Assembly: GCA_022600195.1 (NCBI GenBank)
Contig: JAHZKX010000084.1
Coordinates: 62,001-126,000 of the forward strand
Length of the DNA: 64,000 nt
Direction: 5' to 3'
Origin: Planctomycetota bacterium
Lineage (GTDB): Bacteria; Planctomycetota; Planctomycetia; Planctomycetales; Planctomycetaceae
The notes under the pieces were generated by a model. That model did no database searches. It had not been told where the DNA came from and saw nothing but the letters and a program-made list of their open reading frames with translations. A program made the translations under genes and the position numbers. Shown here piece after piece: positions 1-9,336 of this stretch (its first letter is position 1; the number at the start of each line of letters is the position of its first letter).

Positions 1-1
1 T

Positions 2-511
2 GCGCGACATGCTATTGAACAGCATCAATTAAATCGAGTGTTGATTGTTGATTGGGACGTTCATCATGGTAATGGTACGCAGGACATCTTTTATGAAGAT
101 GAGCAGGTACATTTTTTTTCGGCCCACCGTGCTCAATTTTACCCAAATACAGGTACTGTCAATGAAACTGGGGCAGGAAAGGGACTGGGGACAATATGGA
201 ATCTGCCAATGGATTATGGAATTTCACGAGAACGGTATTTCTCGAACTTTGAGAGGGTACTGAATAACGCTGCACTCAAATGTCGCCCCGAGTTAATCCT
301 GATCAGTGCTGGTTTTGATGCGCATAAGGACGATCCAATCGGTTCGTTAGGCTTAGAGAGCGATGATTTTGGGGAACTGACTCAGTTGGTTTTGAATGTG
401 GCGAATGAATATTGTGATGGAAGAGTCGTTAGTTTGCTGGAAGGAGGATATAACCCCGAAAAACTGGCAGAGTCTGTAGTGAGCCATTTATACAAGCTCA
501 GGGAAGATTAA
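2..511 (+). CDS. Histone deacetylase family protein (5' truncated by window edge)
   Basis: The frame is open to the left edge, so only the C-terminal part (about 169 residues) of a zinc-dependent histone deacetylase / acetylpolyamine amidohydrolase family enzyme is present. Family motifs seen are [10 protein letters not shown] (metal and catalytic-site segment), the [12 protein letters not shown] segment, [12 protein letters not shown] (metal-binding Asp/His segment) and LEGGYN near the end. The family removes acetyl or similar acyl groups from lysine or polyamine substrates; the bacterial substrate cannot be read here. The GTG at 38 is an internal codon, because the reading frame continues upstream with similar sequence. 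It converges on the next gene with a 32-base gap. Confidence 0.9.
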   Translation, partial: ARHAIEQHQLNRVLIVDWDVHHGNGTQDIFYEDEQVHFFSAHRAQFYPNTGTVNETGAGKGLGTIWNLPMDYGISRERYFSNFERVLNNAALKCRPELILISAGFDAHKDDPIGSLGLESDDFGELTQLVLNVANEYCDGRVVSLLEGGYNPEKLAESVVSHLYKLRED

Positions 512-543
512 GCCAGAGTGGATATGGGTCGTTTGGAGCGAGG

Positions 544-1572
544 CTATTTCTGATAAATCGGAAGATATCCCTTGTCCAGTTGCAAAATCGTTGCGTTGAT
601 GGCAGTTGTATAGACGGGACCAACATGACCTTCCATCCAGGCGCCTGATGCAGATTGTTTGCGTATTATTTGCTGGCCTATATCCTTAATGTATTTTTCC
701 CAACTTTTAGTATCGCCTCGATACATTACCTGTGCATAGTAAAAATGTGCATAATGCCAGTGGCCGAAATAGCGATTAGAATTTCCCCCGGGCCAGATAT
801 TCTTCCTGCAATATTCCAACATGTTTTTCAGTTGATCAGAGTCATACTCTCCAGCGTTGAATAAGGCTGCACTGGCAGCAGCAGTAATGGCAGGCCTGGC
901 GCCGCCTCCACGGATACTGTACTGGACGCCTCCATCTTGAGTGGTGCAATCTGCTATATACTTCTTAGCCCGATCAATAATTTTTTTATCAACCGGGATA
1001 CCCGCGTTCCGACAGGCACGCAGTCCCTGAACCTGTGTAATACAGGTTGACCCTTCATCAAAATCGTTACCATCTTTAGCAGAGACATAACCCCAGCCGC
1101 CGCGAGTTGTTTGAGCTCCAGCACAGAACTCAACTGCTTTAATCAGGACTTTTTTCAATTCCTCTCGACGCTGAGAGTCTTCTTCTTCGCCATAGACTTG
1201 AGATAAAAAAACCATCGAATAGCCATGACCGTATGTGTAATGATAGTCGTTTTTGTACCCGATCAGTCCAGAGCTCTGGCTCATTTCAAGAAGGTAGTCT
1301 ACTGCATTTTTGATGTTTTTGGCATACTTGCCACGGGTGGTTGTAGAACCCTCAGCCAGAAGCGCATTTCCAGCGAGAGCAGTCATTGCCACACGATATT
1401 GACCACCATTTGCTTCCCAATATCCTTGTCGGCGTTGTTCTCTGGCCAGGAATGTCAGAGCATTGGAAATGGCCTTCTGGATTTTGGGGTCGCGTTTTTT
1501 TGCGTAGGTCAAATTTGGGTCAGGCAGGATGAGCCAACCGACTACCAAAAGAAAAGACAGAACTTTTCGCAT
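544..1572 (-). CDS. Secreted prenyltransferase/squalene-oxidase repeat protein
   Basis: The 342-residue protein begins with a hydrophobic signal peptide ending near LTYA (about residue 24). It is followed by alpha-toroid repeats of the prenyltransferase/terpene cyclase type, with repeat signatures such as TTRGGWGYVSA and QDGGVQYSIRGGG. No DxDD or QW-rich cyclase active site is visible, so it is more likely a non-cyclase planctomycete relative acting outside the cytoplasm than a squalene-hopene cyclase. The ATG start has a GGAG six bases upstream. The substrate is unknown. Confidence 0.82.
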   Translation of the reverse strand: MRKVLSFLLVVGWLILPDPNLTYAKKRDPKIQKAISNALTFLAREQRRQGYWEANGGQYRVAMTALAGNALLAEGSTTTRGKYAKNIKNAVDYLLEMSQSSGLIGYKNDYHYTYGHGYSMVFLSQVYGEEEDSQRREELKKVLIKAVEFCAGAQTTRGGWGYVSAKDGNDFDEGSTCITQVQGLRACRNAGIPVDKKIIDRAKKYIADCTTQDGGVQYSIRGGGARPAITAAASAALFNAGEYDSDQLKNMLEYCRKNIWPGGNSNRYFGHWHYAHFYYAQVMYRGDTKSWEKYIKDIGQQIIRKQSASGAWMEGHVGPVYTTAINATILQLDKGYLPIYQK

Positions 1573-1666
1573 CAGGTTCTCCCTATTTCAAGAGATGATA
1601 GCGGAACGTTCAGGACTGTAATCAGTCGTTTATGCGCAGCTGAACTTTCCGGTTACCAATCAGATT

Positions 1667-2026
1667 TTATTTATCAACCCATTCTACCGGCTGTGGTTCT
1701 ATTTCGTCTAGAGGTCTATTTCCGGCATCTGCTCTACCACTACCCTCAAGGCGGCTGGTGGCTTTGACTGTCATATCGTCATTACAAAGAATTTGACAGC
1801 TCAATCGACAGCCTGTTAATTCGCGGTCTTGAAGCGTATTTTTTTCTGCCAGCGTCATTTGAGCCGGTTCACCTGCTACAAATTCCACACGGCACGTTGT
1901 GCAGCGACCTGCACCACCACAAGCATGTAATTGATCGATGTGGACATCATCGGTTAAGGCCAACACCAGCCTTTTTCCGGCTTCCACTTCAAATTCTCCT
2001 ACATTTTCAACAGTCAGTTTTGGCAT
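1667..2026 (-). CDS. 2Fe-2S ferredoxin (plant/adrenodoxin fold)
   Basis: This 119-residue protein has the iron-sulfur cluster pattern C36-x5-C42-x2-C45 (ACGGAGRCTTC) and a fourth cysteine at C77 in RLSCQ, typical of a [2Fe-2S] electron carrier. The tail of about 30 residues after the fold is acidic and low in complexity. A clear GAGGA ribosome site precedes the ATG. It is co-directional with the USP gene upstream and the repeat protein downstream, but gaps of about 95-110 bases argue for loose rather than tight co-transcription. Its redox partner is not identifiable here. Confidence 0.9.
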   Translation of the reverse strand: MPKLTVENVGEFEVEAGKRLVLALTDDVHIDQLHACGGAGRCTTCRVEFVAGEPAQMTLAEKNTLQDRELTGCRLSCQILCNDDMTVKATSRLEGSGRADAGNRPLDEIEPQPVEWVDK

Positions 2027-2138
2027 TGTTTCCTCAATCTAAAGTGGGGTTTGGTAGATAAGATGTTAGCTTGCATCGAAAGGTTTGGTATTTTTTCGGA
2101 TATGTGACTCACTTATTATAGGGAACCTGATCAAAAAA

Positions 2139-2609
2139 TTAAGTAGGCATTACGAATTCTCGTTCAGGATGAGAAACAGTGAGAACAGGACAAGGGGCTT
2201 TGCGAACTACTTTTTCTGCAACACTTCCCAGCAGCATATGTTTAATTCCAGTTCGACCATGTGTACCAATCACAATCAGATCGATATCTGTTTTCTTTGC
2301 ATAACGTATGATTTCGAGAAACGGGGGGCCGACACAGATCTCACGAACGACTTTCAGGTCCTCGGTTCCCGGTAGATCAGGCATCTCTTCCAGTTGTTTT
2401 TTGGCTAAATGTTGCATGTCCGCAACCAGATCATTCATGGAAGTCCCCATCATATTTGGTTCAGGGAACATCGCAACAGCGTCTTGGACTACATTTAACA
2501 AATGTAATTCAGCACTAAATTGTTTGGCCAATTCACAACCATAGAGCAAGGCCTGTTCACCAAACTCACTGAAATCCGTAGGTACCAGAATTTTTTTGAT
2601 CTCTAACAT
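2139..2609 (-). CDS. Universal stress protein (UspA family)
   Basis: A 156-residue single USP domain. It starts MLEIKKILVPTDFSEFGEQAL and carries the ATP-binding signature GTHGRTGIKHMLLGS followed by VAEKVVRKAPCPVLTV. The G-x2-G-x9-G(S/T) pattern is intact, suggesting an ATP-binding rather than a non-binding USP. The ATG is preceded by AGGAG at good spacing. Role: cytoplasmic stress-responsive protein; its exact stimulus cannot be read from sequence. Confidence 0.93.
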   Translation of the reverse strand: MLEIKKILVPTDFSEFGEQALLYGCELAKQFSAELHLLNVVQDAVAMFPEPNMMGTSMNDLVADMQHLAKKQLEEMPDLPGTEDLKVVREICVGPPFLEIIRYAKKTDIDLIVIGTHGRTGIKHMLLGSVAEKVVRKAPCPVLTVSHPEREFVMPT

Positions 2610-3100
2610 GGGTTCACTCCTGAAAACGTTTTAAGGTCTGTCTTGTCTTATTCTAGTGTATGCTTCAATATTTTTCAGTTTATCAGGGCGCTGTCTTATC
2701 TAATAAGATCAATTTAACCACTTCGTTATTTTCCTGAAGGATATGGTTATCAGTAATAATCCATAAATTTTAACTAATTCCTATTGTGAGCGCCATCTTT
2801 ATATCTGAATTATCAGTGATTTTCGATCCATCGAAACCGGTTACAAATGATACGACCGTTAGAGTAAGAAAAAAAGAATTATCAATTACGACACTTGTAT
2901 TTATGAGAAATCGTTTTAGCGAGAATAAACGGATGGTTGTTGAACCTATTCTAACTGATTTATCACTTTCATATATTATAAAAGGGCAGATTTAACCGAT
3001 TTTTATTTCGTGTGCCTTACCACTTTTATGGAGTTTGTCAAATTTAAAAGTGGTGCTTTAAAACGGTGCAAGTTTCACGACATGGAATGAGGAACAAAAG
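2610..3100. other. Intergenic region between divergent usp and lipoprotein genes
   Basis: AT-rich spacer of about 490 bases that must hold the promoters for both divergent genes. I see no convincing gene in it; a 69-codon open frame at 2786-2995 has no ribosome site and no recognisable sequence. The one clear structure is the inverted repeat at 3019-3054. Confidence 0.6.
3019..3054 (+). repeat. Inverted repeat (10-bp stem) before lipoprotein gene
   Basis: ACCACTTTTA and TAAAAGTGGT form a perfect 10-bp stem around a loop of about 16 bases, ending 46 bases before the ATG at 3101. It could be an operator or a leader hairpin. There is no T-run on the plus strand, so it is not a typical terminator. 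Confidence 0.55.
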
Positions 3101-4225
3101 ATGTCAATGAACTGTTCAAATATTGTCTCGTTTTCTGCCAGCCTGCTTTCATTGACGGTGTTATATGGCTGTCAGTCTACTCAACAAAATGTTTATCAGC
3201 AGGCTTCTCGTTCCACGTCTTATAGTCAAACGGAAAAAAGGGCTCCTGCCCACAAGAACCATAATCAACTGTTTTCTGAACCGGCTCCTGCTCCCTTAAG
3301 CAATGACTTTCCACCAGCGGCACCGCCGAGCTTAGCTCCACCGCAAACTAAAAAACAGGCGAATAAAAAACGTTCATTGATCCTGAAAACTTCGCAGGAA
3401 GAGCTTTCAGATAATCAGGAATACTTTAAATCAGAATTCAGTTCCGAATTTGATGAACCAGCTCAAAAGCATCTGGGACTGGTTCCTCACTATTCATCAG
3501 TTACTTCATCGGTTTCTCAAAAAGTGAAAAAGATGAACGGTAAGGTGAAAGAGTTTTATTCCAGCATGAAAGCACATCTCAAATCGCCCCGGTGGATTCG
3601 CAAAGTTTCCGGATCCCATGTTGAAGAACCAATAACTGATAGCTTAGGTAGCGAAGTGTCCTGTATTGATTCAATGCAAATTCTGGAACACGATTCTTTT
3701 CAGGCAGCTCCTCTCGCCCCAAATCATGATCACCCGCTACCAGTATTTCCCGAGCCGTTGCACACGCACCCACAATCAAAACCGCTACCGTTACCAATTA
3801 AGCCCCAGCCAAAGTCTGAGAATAGAGGGCTCCCGCGGCTACCTATGCCAAAACAAACAACGACATATCGAGAGAATTCCTGGAAAGTATCGGCTTCTGT
3901 TGAGCAAATGCCTGCTAAAAATTATTCGACTTTAGAAGATAAAATCGAGTTATGGCCGTACTCAAAGGAAAGAATGATCCAAGAAGCAAATGTATTGCCG
4001 TTCAGAAAGATAAAAACTGCACCTCCTGTTTCAATTCCTCGTCCATTCAAGAATCAAATAGAATTGCAGCATCCACGTGAGTCAACGGTTCCGTCTATGT
4101 TGACACAGGAAAATACAGATACCATTCGAAAGATCAGTCTGCATCGGTTTCAGAATGGGAATCATTCCAAAACGGTCGAGACCCTGCAACATTCACCCAT
4201 CGTGATTGCACCTCGAAAGTTTTAA
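3101..4225 (+). CDS. Proline-rich lipoprotein, function unknown
   Basis: 374 residues with a lipoprotein signal: a hydrophobic stretch, then lipobox LYGC with the acylated cysteine at C24. The mature part is hydrophilic and low in complexity. It has proline-rich tracts (APAPLSNDFPPAAPP near residues 65-80 and a PLPLPIKPQPK stretch near 230) and no recognisable enzymatic domain. It is probably an envelope-anchored, mostly disordered protein. An AGGAAC ribosome site precedes the ATG. The gene converges tightly with yidD, with only nine bases between stop codons. Confidence 0.7.
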   Translation: MSMNCSNIVSFSASLLSLTVLYGCQSTQQNVYQQASRSTSYSQTEKRAPAHKNHNQLFSEPAPAPLSNDFPPAAPPSLAPPQTKKQANKKRSLILKTSQEELSDNQEYFKSEFSSEFDEPAQKHLGLVPHYSSVTSSVSQKVKKMNGKVKEFYSSMKAHLKSPRWIRKVSGSHVEEPITDSLGSEVSCIDSMQILEHDSFQAAPLAPNHDHPLPVFPEPLHTHPQSKPLPLPIKPQPKSENRGLPRLPMPKQTTTYRENSWKVSASVEQMPAKNYSTLEDKIELWPYSKERMIQEANVLPFRKIKTAPPVSIPRPFKNQIELQHPRESTVPSMLTQENTDTIRKISLHRFQNGNHSKTVETLQHSPIVIAPRKF

Positions 4226-4238
4226 TATCAGATATTAA
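4222..4238. repeat. Palindrome spanning both convergent stop codons
   Basis: TTAATATC-A-GATATTAA is a perfect 8-bp inverted repeat. It contains the TAA stop of the lipoprotein gene on the plus strand and the TAA stop of yidD on the minus strand. It is too AT-rich and short to call a terminator with confidence. Confidence 0.5.
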
Positions 4239-4486
4239 GGCGGATCGTAGCCACCAGGATGAAAAGGATGGCAACGGCAAATACGTAATATCCCTTTGCC
4301 GGCTCCTTTGATGGCTCCGTATTTTTTGACTGCTTTAATAAAATAAGCACTACATGTTGGGTGAAAGCGACACTGTCCCCCGATTAATCGGCTTAAGGTC
4401 ATCTGATAGATTCGGACCAGGCTAATCAGGCTCAAAGCCGGAATCTGATAGAGAAAGCGGACTATCTGCATAGCAATCCGTTTCAT
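4235..4486 (-). CDS. yidD: Membrane protein insertion efficiency factor YidD
   Basis: An 83-residue protein with the family hallmarks [11 protein letters not shown] and the C-terminal [13 protein letters not shown]. YidD is a small membrane-associated protein that assists YidC-dependent insertion of inner-membrane proteins. An N-terminal amphipathic/hydrophobic stretch ([21 protein letters not shown]) fits membrane association. Its start overlaps the rnpA stop by four bases, the usual translational coupling. yidC is not next to it here. Confidence 0.95.
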   Translation of the reverse strand: MKRIAMQIVRFLYQIPALSLISLVRIYQMTLSRLIGGQCRFHPTCSAYFIKAVKKYGAIKGAGKGILRICRCHPFHPGGYDPP

Positions 4487-4857
4487 CTGCTTTGTTGTTG
4501 CTCCAGTCGGCGGGAAAGTTTTAGTGAAAGTCGTTTCAACGAGAGTTGATAATGTTTCAACTCTGCGTCGACTTCTGCACGAGGAACGACAATCAGGTCT
4601 AATCCCCTGGGTATTTGGTGCTGTATCAGTCGGTACGCTTCTCGAATCAGTCTTTTTTTTCGAGCCCGCTTCGGTGCATTTCCATTTTTTCGAGAAACGC
4701 TGATTCCCAAACGGCTTTGATCCAGATCATTTAACACCGCAAACACTAATAGATTCTGGTCCCCGGCCCTTTGTCGTGCGGAGTAAATCTCTGCAAAATC
4801 CTGTTGACTGCGAATTCTATTTATTCGCGGAAATCCATATCGTTTCACAGGGGACAA
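4483..4857 (-). CDS. rnpA: Ribonuclease P protein component
   Basis: About 124 residues, a normal RnpA length. It has the characteristic basic motif region [27 protein letters not shown] and the N-terminal [10 protein letters not shown]...DFAEIY. RnpA is the protein cofactor of RNase P, which matures the 5' ends of tRNAs. The start is uncertain: a TTG at 4857 sits very close to GGAAGG, and a GTG at 4848 (MKRYGFPR) matches the family N-terminus better. rpmH, which normally precedes rnpA, is absent here. Confidence 0.93.
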   Translation of the reverse strand: MSPVKRYGFPRINRIRSQQDFAEIYSARQRAGDQNLLVFAVLNDLDQSRLGISVSRKNGNAPKRARKKRLIREAYRLIQHQIPRGLDLIVVPRAEVDAELKHYQLSLKRLSLKLSRRLEQQQSR

Positions 4858-4889
4858 TTGCCTTCCAGAAGAATGGTGTAGTAAGCCGT

Positions 4890-5330
4890 CTACGAGTTGC
4901 TCGGTCCTTCGTTTTTCTGCTCTGATTCATCGTGCTGATCAGGAGGCGTCTCCGAAGGGATTTGCTGTTCGGGTTGTGTTTGTTGTGGAAAGGGTCTTCT
5001 GACCATGCTGCGTACTGAATGACCAAAAAGTGAGGTAAAGATAAGAATCCCAAGTCCTGTTCCCGCTAATAGCCAGACAATTAAGATCATGACCCCCAGC
5101 TCGCGTGGCCGGTCATCTTTCTTTTTTTCATCCGTCTTCGGCTGTTCCTGTTCAGATCCCGGCGGTAGTTCCATTCCAACAATTGCATCGGTTCCTATTG
5201 TGGTCGATCCTGTCTCTGTGGTTTGGGCTGACAATCTAACGACAGGTTGGAAAACGACACATAAGTACAACACCAAGCAGCAGGTTATGATTTGTTTTAA
5301 CGTTTGTCGGAGTGACACTTTCATCACCAT
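4890..5330 (-). CDS. Small membrane protein between dnaJ-like gene and rnpA
   Basis: 146 residues. It has an N-terminal signal-like hydrophobic segment (about residues 14-34), a polar linker, one strong transmembrane helix ([20 protein letters not shown], about residues 78-97) and a Gln/Glu/Pro-rich C-terminal tail. No known domain is recognised. Its start overlaps the end of the upstream dnaJ-like gene by 7 bases, and it is followed closely by rnpA-yidD, so all four are probably one transcript. Confidence 0.65.
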   Translation of the reverse strand: MVMKVSLRQTLKQIITCCLVLYLCVVFQPVVRLSAQTTETGSTTIGTDAIVGMELPPGSEQEQPKTDEKKKDDRPRELGVMILIVWLLAGTGLGILIFTSLFGHSVRSMVRRPFPQQTQPEQQIPSETPPDQHDESEQKNEGPSNS

Positions 5331-6241
5331 ACTTTCGACCGAGGAGTTTCAGGATCCATGTCTTTTAGTTGCTCGTATAGAGTTCGTGCCTCGTCACTGA
5401 TTTCTTTAGGAGCAACGATTTTGATTGCGCAGATTTGATCCCCAGGCTGTCTGGTTTTCTGATCAATGATTCCTTTTTCACGGAGACGCAGTTTGGCTCC
5501 ACTGGATGTTCCCGGCGGGATCGTAACGGTGACTTCACCTTCTGATAGAGTAGGAACATCTACTTTTGCGCCTAAAGCAGCTTCCGCGAGAGTGATTGGT
5601 ACTTCCAAAATCAGATTGCTGCTCTCTCGTTTAAAGTAGGGATGCTTACCTACTTTGATAGTGATCAGTAAATCACCTGCAGGGCCACCATGAATTCCAG
5701 GACTTCCCTGACCGCTCAACCTGATTACCGAACCATTGTCAACTCCTGCTGGAATCTTGATAGTCAAACGCTCCGATTTACCACCCATTTGTAGACTAAC
5801 CTCATGGTCTCCACCAATGGCTGCCAGATGAAAAGGGATTTCGATTTGCAGGCGGCTCGAGTCACCTTTTTGCGGTCGTGGTTGAGCGCGCTTGCCTCCA
5901 CGAAATGCACCTCCAAATAAATCACCCAGATCGACTCCACCGCTGCCAAACAGGTCATCCAGGTCAACCTGGCCACCTCCACCTCCCGATTGGTAATACC
6001 CACCCCCCGGCCCCGCTTGCTGGAAGGAGTGGCCAAATTGGTCATATTGCTTGCGTTTTGTTTCGTCGCGCAATACTTCGTATGCTTCCTGTACCTCTTT
6101 AAACTTCTGGTCCGCTGTTTTATCATCTGGGGCCATGTCAGGATGGTATTTCCTGGAGAGTGTACGATATGCTTTTTTGATTTCATCAGCACTGGCGCTG
6201 CGGGAAATTCCTAAGATTTCGTAATAGTCGCGTTTATTCAT
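5324..6241 (-). CDS. DnaJ/CbpA-type co-chaperone without zinc finger
   Basis: About 305 residues from the preferred ATG at 6241 ([20 protein letters not shown]); a TTG at 6265 would add eight residues. The J domain occupies about residues 1-70 with the HPD tripeptide (RKYHPDMAP). A Gly-rich linker with FGSGG repeats follows, then two DnaJ C-terminal substrate-binding domains ([45 protein letters not shown]). The four CxxCxGxG zinc repeats of class A DnaJ are absent, so this is a class B/CbpA-like Hsp40 that stimulates DnaK. It probably heads the transcript running into rnpA and yidD. Confidence 0.92.
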   Translation of the reverse strand: MNKRDYYEILGISRSASADEIKKAYRTLSRKYHPDMAPDDKTADQKFKEVQEAYEVLRDETKRKQYDQFGHSFQQAGPGGGYYQSGGGGGQVDLDDLFGSGGVDLGDLFGGAFRGGKRAQPRPQKGDSSRLQIEIPFHLAAIGGDHEVSLQMGGKSERLTIKIPAGVDNGSVIRLSGQGSPGIHGGPAGDLLITIKVGKHPYFKRESSNLILEVPITLAEAALGAKVDVPTLSEGEVTVTIPPGTSSGAKLRLREKGIIDQKTRQPGDQICAIKIVAPKEISDEARTLYEQLKDMDPETPRSKVW

Positions 6242-6593
6242 TGATTCGAAATTCGTTATTGGCAAGAAGCGTCAGGATAAATGGTGATGTTCTGGCGCCA
6301 AACAGTCTGAAAGAATGATGTCCTTTCTGGCGATCTGTGAAAATCAAACAATCAATATATAATCTGCAAGGCATTATTGCCTGTCGCATGAATTTAAAGT
6401 CTGACTATCAGCTGGGAGCATTCTACGTTTGAAATTCACTGGTTTTCAAGTAAGCCCTGTCTATAACTCTTTAATATCAGCTCTTTTATTATGAGATTAC
6501 GAAACAAATGGATTCTTTGATGGATGTAAGCTGTCTAAAATGCAATTAACATCTGAAGACGGAATTGACTCGAAAGACTGGAAAACAGCTTAA
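6242..6593. other. Divergent promoter region
   Basis: About 350 bases between the dnaJ-like gene (minus) and the ABC permease gene (plus). No gene is visible. A small AGGCA-TTAT-TGCCT hairpin lies near 6370-6383. I looked for a CIRCE element (the HrcA operator often near chaperone genes) and did not see one. Confidence 0.5.
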
Positions 6594-7952
6594 ATGTTTA
6601 AATTTGCCATCCGAAATCTTCTGAGCCGTTCTTTACGGTCTTTTTTATGTTTAATGGGATTGACGATTGCCATTGCCGGTATGGTGGGATTGTTTTCGAT
6701 TGCTGGAGGACTCGAAAAGACGGTTTCGCAGACATTTGGCAAAATATCTGGAATCGTGGCGATGCAGCCGGGGGCACCGATTCCTCTGTTTTCGAGAATA
6801 CCCCGCTCATGGGGAGAAGAGATCGGCGGGATTCCGGGAGTCGCGATCGTGAATGCTGAAATCTGGTCTCGGGTAAATATGGTAGAAGGCAAACCAGTCA
6901 TCAGTCCTCCTCGGTTTCTCTTTGGTACCGAAATTCCAACTCGCCTTCAATTAAAACATGGCATTTACCGCGAAGCAATTTATGCAGGACGGTTTCTGTC
7001 ACTGGATGACCAGGGACTTTTAAATATTGTTATCAGCAAACAAATTGCTGAACAGCATCAGAAACAGCTAGGAGATACGATTGATGTCAATGGTCAGGAA
7101 ATGACAATAGTTGGGCTTTATGAAACAGGTTCGATATTGCTTGATGTGGCCATTATTCTGGATATTGAAATGGTGCGGACTATCACTAGATTTGATTCGA
7201 ATAGTGTCAGTTGCTTCTATCTTGAACAATCGGGAAATGTTAATAACGATGAGCTTGTAAAAAACATCAAGAATCACTTTAAGGGACGCGAATTGGCATC
7301 ATGGCAACCATCATCTTTGGCGCTGGCCAGTGCATCTCAATCGAATATTCTCAAAACTCTGTTGAATACAATCGATCAGAGTTTAAAGGGAAGCTCGAAT
7401 GAGCAACTTGAAAAGAGTAACGAAAAGCACCTCAAAAACAAGAATCACGCAGAATTACAGGCTGCCACTAAGTCACCAAAAGAAATAGAGGAACAATCTA
7501 GTGCGCTGGATGTTCGATCTGCTTCGGATTGGGGAGATCGATTGGAAAACTTTACAGCCGATCTGGATATCTTTCTCGGCTTGATGACGGGGATCGGAGT
7601 CTTAATCGCAATTTTAAGTATCATCAATACAATGTTAATGAGTGTGATTGAGCGAATAGTGGACTTTGGAATTCTCAAGGCTAATGGCTGGACGAATCGG
7701 GATGTGATGCTGTTAATTACAGCAGAGAGTTCTCTATTGGGATTTGCGGGGGGAATTTTGGGTGGGCAATTGGGGTTGTTAGCCATTTACATTGTAAACT
7801 GGAAATTTGCAAATCAGGTTCATCTTTACGCCAGCCCAGGATTACTCTTGTTTGGTGTTCTGTTTAGTACGACTCTTGGGATTGTTGGCGGATTATACCC
7901 TGCCTGGTGGACTACCAGAATGACTCCGATCGATGCGATTCGCCGCGGTTAA
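6594..7952 (+). CDS. ABC transporter permease, MacB/FtsX type
   Basis: 452 residues with the MacB-like architecture: an N-terminal transmembrane helix (LGLTIAIAGM region, about residues 19-38), a large extracytoplasmic domain, then three helices at the C-terminus (about 325-350, 370-398, 412-440) ending in the FtsX signature around GGLYPAWWTTRMTPIDAIRRG. An insertion of charged low-complexity sequence (about residues 260-300) is unusual. Together with the downstream ATPase it forms a mechanotransmission-type exporter or lipoprotein-release system. No membrane-fusion protein (MacA) gene is adjacent. Confidence 0.9.
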   Translation: MFKFAIRNLLSRSLRSFLCLMGLTIAIAGMVGLFSIAGGLEKTVSQTFGKISGIVAMQPGAPIPLFSRIPRSWGEEIGGIPGVAIVNAEIWSRVNMVEGKPVISPPRFLFGTEIPTRLQLKHGIYREAIYAGRFLSLDDQGLLNIVISKQIAEQHQKQLGDTIDVNGQEMTIVGLYETGSILLDVAIILDIEMVRTITRFDSNSVSCFYLEQSGNVNNDELVKNIKNHFKGRELASWQPSSLALASASQSNILKTLLNTIDQSLKGSSNEQLEKSNEKHLKNKNHAELQAATKSPKEIEEQSSALDVRSASDWGDRLENFTADLDIFLGLMTGIGVLIAILSIINTMLMSVIERIVDFGILKANGWTNRDVMLLITAESSLLGFAGGILGGQLGLLAIYIVNWKFANQVHLYASPGLLLFGVLFSTTLGIVGGLYPAWWTTRMTPIDAIRRG

Positions 7953-8000
7953 GAACGATCAACGACTCACATGAAATAGGATTCAGAAAGTGAACTGCGA

Positions 8001-8678
8001 ATGATTGAAGTTCATAACGTAGAAAAAATTCATCAAACAGGTGAAACGGAAGTGCGTGCATTGCAGGGAGTGAGCTGCAATTTTCCTGGTCAGGCTTTTT
8101 CTTTTATTTTAGGACCATCTGGAAGTGGAAAAAGTACATTGCTTTATTTGATGGGGGCACTGGATAAACCGACATCCGGTGAAATATTTGTTCAAAATCG
8201 TTCTTTGTCAACGCTGAATCGAAGTGAACGAGATACTTATCGACGTGAAAAAGTGGGATTTGTTTTTCAGAATTTTAATCTTTTAAAAAACCTGAATGCC
8301 CTGGAAAACGTCCTGGCTCCTTATTTGCCCCTGGGAGTCTCCGCAGAGCAAAAAAAAAGAGCGGAGGAGTTGTTGGAACAGGTTGGTTTAGGGCAGCGCA
8401 TTACGCATCGTCCCAGTCAGTTGTCAGGTGGAGAACAACAGCGAGTTGCGATTGCCCGGGCTTTGTTAAAACGTCCATTACTGATTCTGGCTGATGAACC
8501 AACGGGTGAGCTGGATACGCAAACTGGTGAAGAAATTTTCCAGTGCCTGCGAGAAGTGAGCGAGCAGTACAAGACTACTGTTATTATCGTAACTCATGAC
8601 GAACGTTACATTCGCGAAACAGATTTCATTCTCAGATTACGCGATGGGAAAATCGCTGAAGAGAACGCAGTAAAATAA
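8001..8678 (+). CDS. ABC transporter ATP-binding protein, LolD/MacB type
   Basis: 225 residues with all nucleotide-binding motifs: Walker [11 protein letters not shown]-loop FVFQNFNLL, signature [15 protein letters not shown], Walker [13 protein letters not shown] and the H-loop THDE. The [16 protein letters not shown] region is typical of the LolD/MacB ATPases that partner FtsX-type permeases. It follows the permease gene by 48 bases, so the two form one transporter and likely one transcript. Confidence 0.93.
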   Translation: MIEVHNVEKIHQTGETEVRALQGVSCNFPGQAFSFILGPSGSGKSTLLYLMGALDKPTSGEIFVQNRSLSTLNRSERDTYRREKVGFVFQNFNLLKNLNALENVLAPYLPLGVSAEQKKRAEELLEQVGLGQRITHRPSQLSGGEQQRVAIARALLKRPLLILADEPTGELDTQTGEEIFQCLREVSEQYKTTVIIVTHDERYIRETDFILRLRDGKIAEENAVK

Positions 8679-8838
8679 TTTTAATACTAATTTATAGTAC
8701 TGTTTACTTCTCGTCGGTGAGCTTATACCTGAGTTCAAACAATCTCAGATACGAATCGTGAATCGTAGCTGAGACGGACTTCATTTTTGCTTGAATTATT
8801 AGTGGTTAACAAATCTGTTTTAGCAGCTGTCAATTACT

Positions 8839-9336
8839 TCAAACTGTGTTAATTTTGCCATCGTGTGATTTGCGAAAACCCGGGCCTGCTTCTTCAGGAG
8901 GAATTGAGTAAACGCTCAAGCGAACAAGCTCCAGATCGGCTAGATGCCCTTCGATGGTAATGTAAGCCGACGCTGAATTATTGGCGGCTTCTCGTTCTAC
9001 TTGCTCCAGAAAATTAAAATGGAACCGATTGACTGATTCAAATCGCTCCAATAGATGCAAAAGGTCGAATTGAAAACTGGCAGCAATAAATTGACCGTCG
9101 CGCTCTCCACCAACAATTTCGGTACTCCCCAGAAAGAGCCCCACATCCCAATACTCTTCCGAGAACTGGCAATTGAAGCCAACCCGACCTACATCATCGG
9201 TGGGATTGAAGATTTCGGCGACTTCATCCACAAAACTGGTGAGCCAGGCGGGACGGCAATTAATGTTTTTCTGCTCAGAGGAATAGTTTTCCATTTGTTT
9301 CATCAGGTGTTGAATCGGCAAGTGTGAATGGGCCAA
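8839..9336 (-). CDS. Conserved hypothetical protein
   Basis: 165 residues, soluble, with no signal peptide or transmembrane segment. I do not recognise the family. The middle contains GRVGFNCQFSEEYWDVGLFLG and a region rich in Phe/Leu (FQFDLLHLLERFESVNRFHFN). The start is a TTG at 9336 preceded by GGAG at suitable spacing, which decides in favour of this start despite the rare codon. It stands alone between the ABC pair and argB. Confidence 0.6.
   Translation of the reverse strand: MAHSHLPIQHLMKQMENYSSEQKNINCRPAWLTSFVDEVAEIFNPTDDVGRVGFNCQFSEEYWDVGLFLGSTEIVGGERDGQFIAASFQFDLLHLLERFESVNRFHFNFLEQVEREAANNSASAYITIEGHLADLELVRLSVYSIPPEEAGPGFRKSHDGKINTV

Noticed and set aside
1225..1767. 180-codon open frame on the plus strand
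   Set aside because: Antisense to the prenyltransferase-repeat gene and ferredoxin gene, both of which have clear family motifs and ribosome sites.
2786..2995. 69-codon open frame in the usp-lipoprotein spacer
   Set aside because: No ribosome site, no recognisable sequence and composition like the AT-rich spacer.
4817..5053. Possible rpmH (ribosomal protein L34) next to rnpA
   Set aside because: The frame lacks the L34 pattern (KRTxQPS...RxRM). It is a shadow of rnpA and the membrane protein.
6242..6593. CIRCE operator at the dnaJ-like gene
   Set aside because: No TTAGCACTC-N9-GAGTGCTAA element was found in the spacer.
6594..8678. MacAB macrolide exporter
   Set aside because: No MacA membrane-fusion gene is adjacent and ATPase and permease are separate proteins, so only a general MacB/LolCDE-type label is justified.
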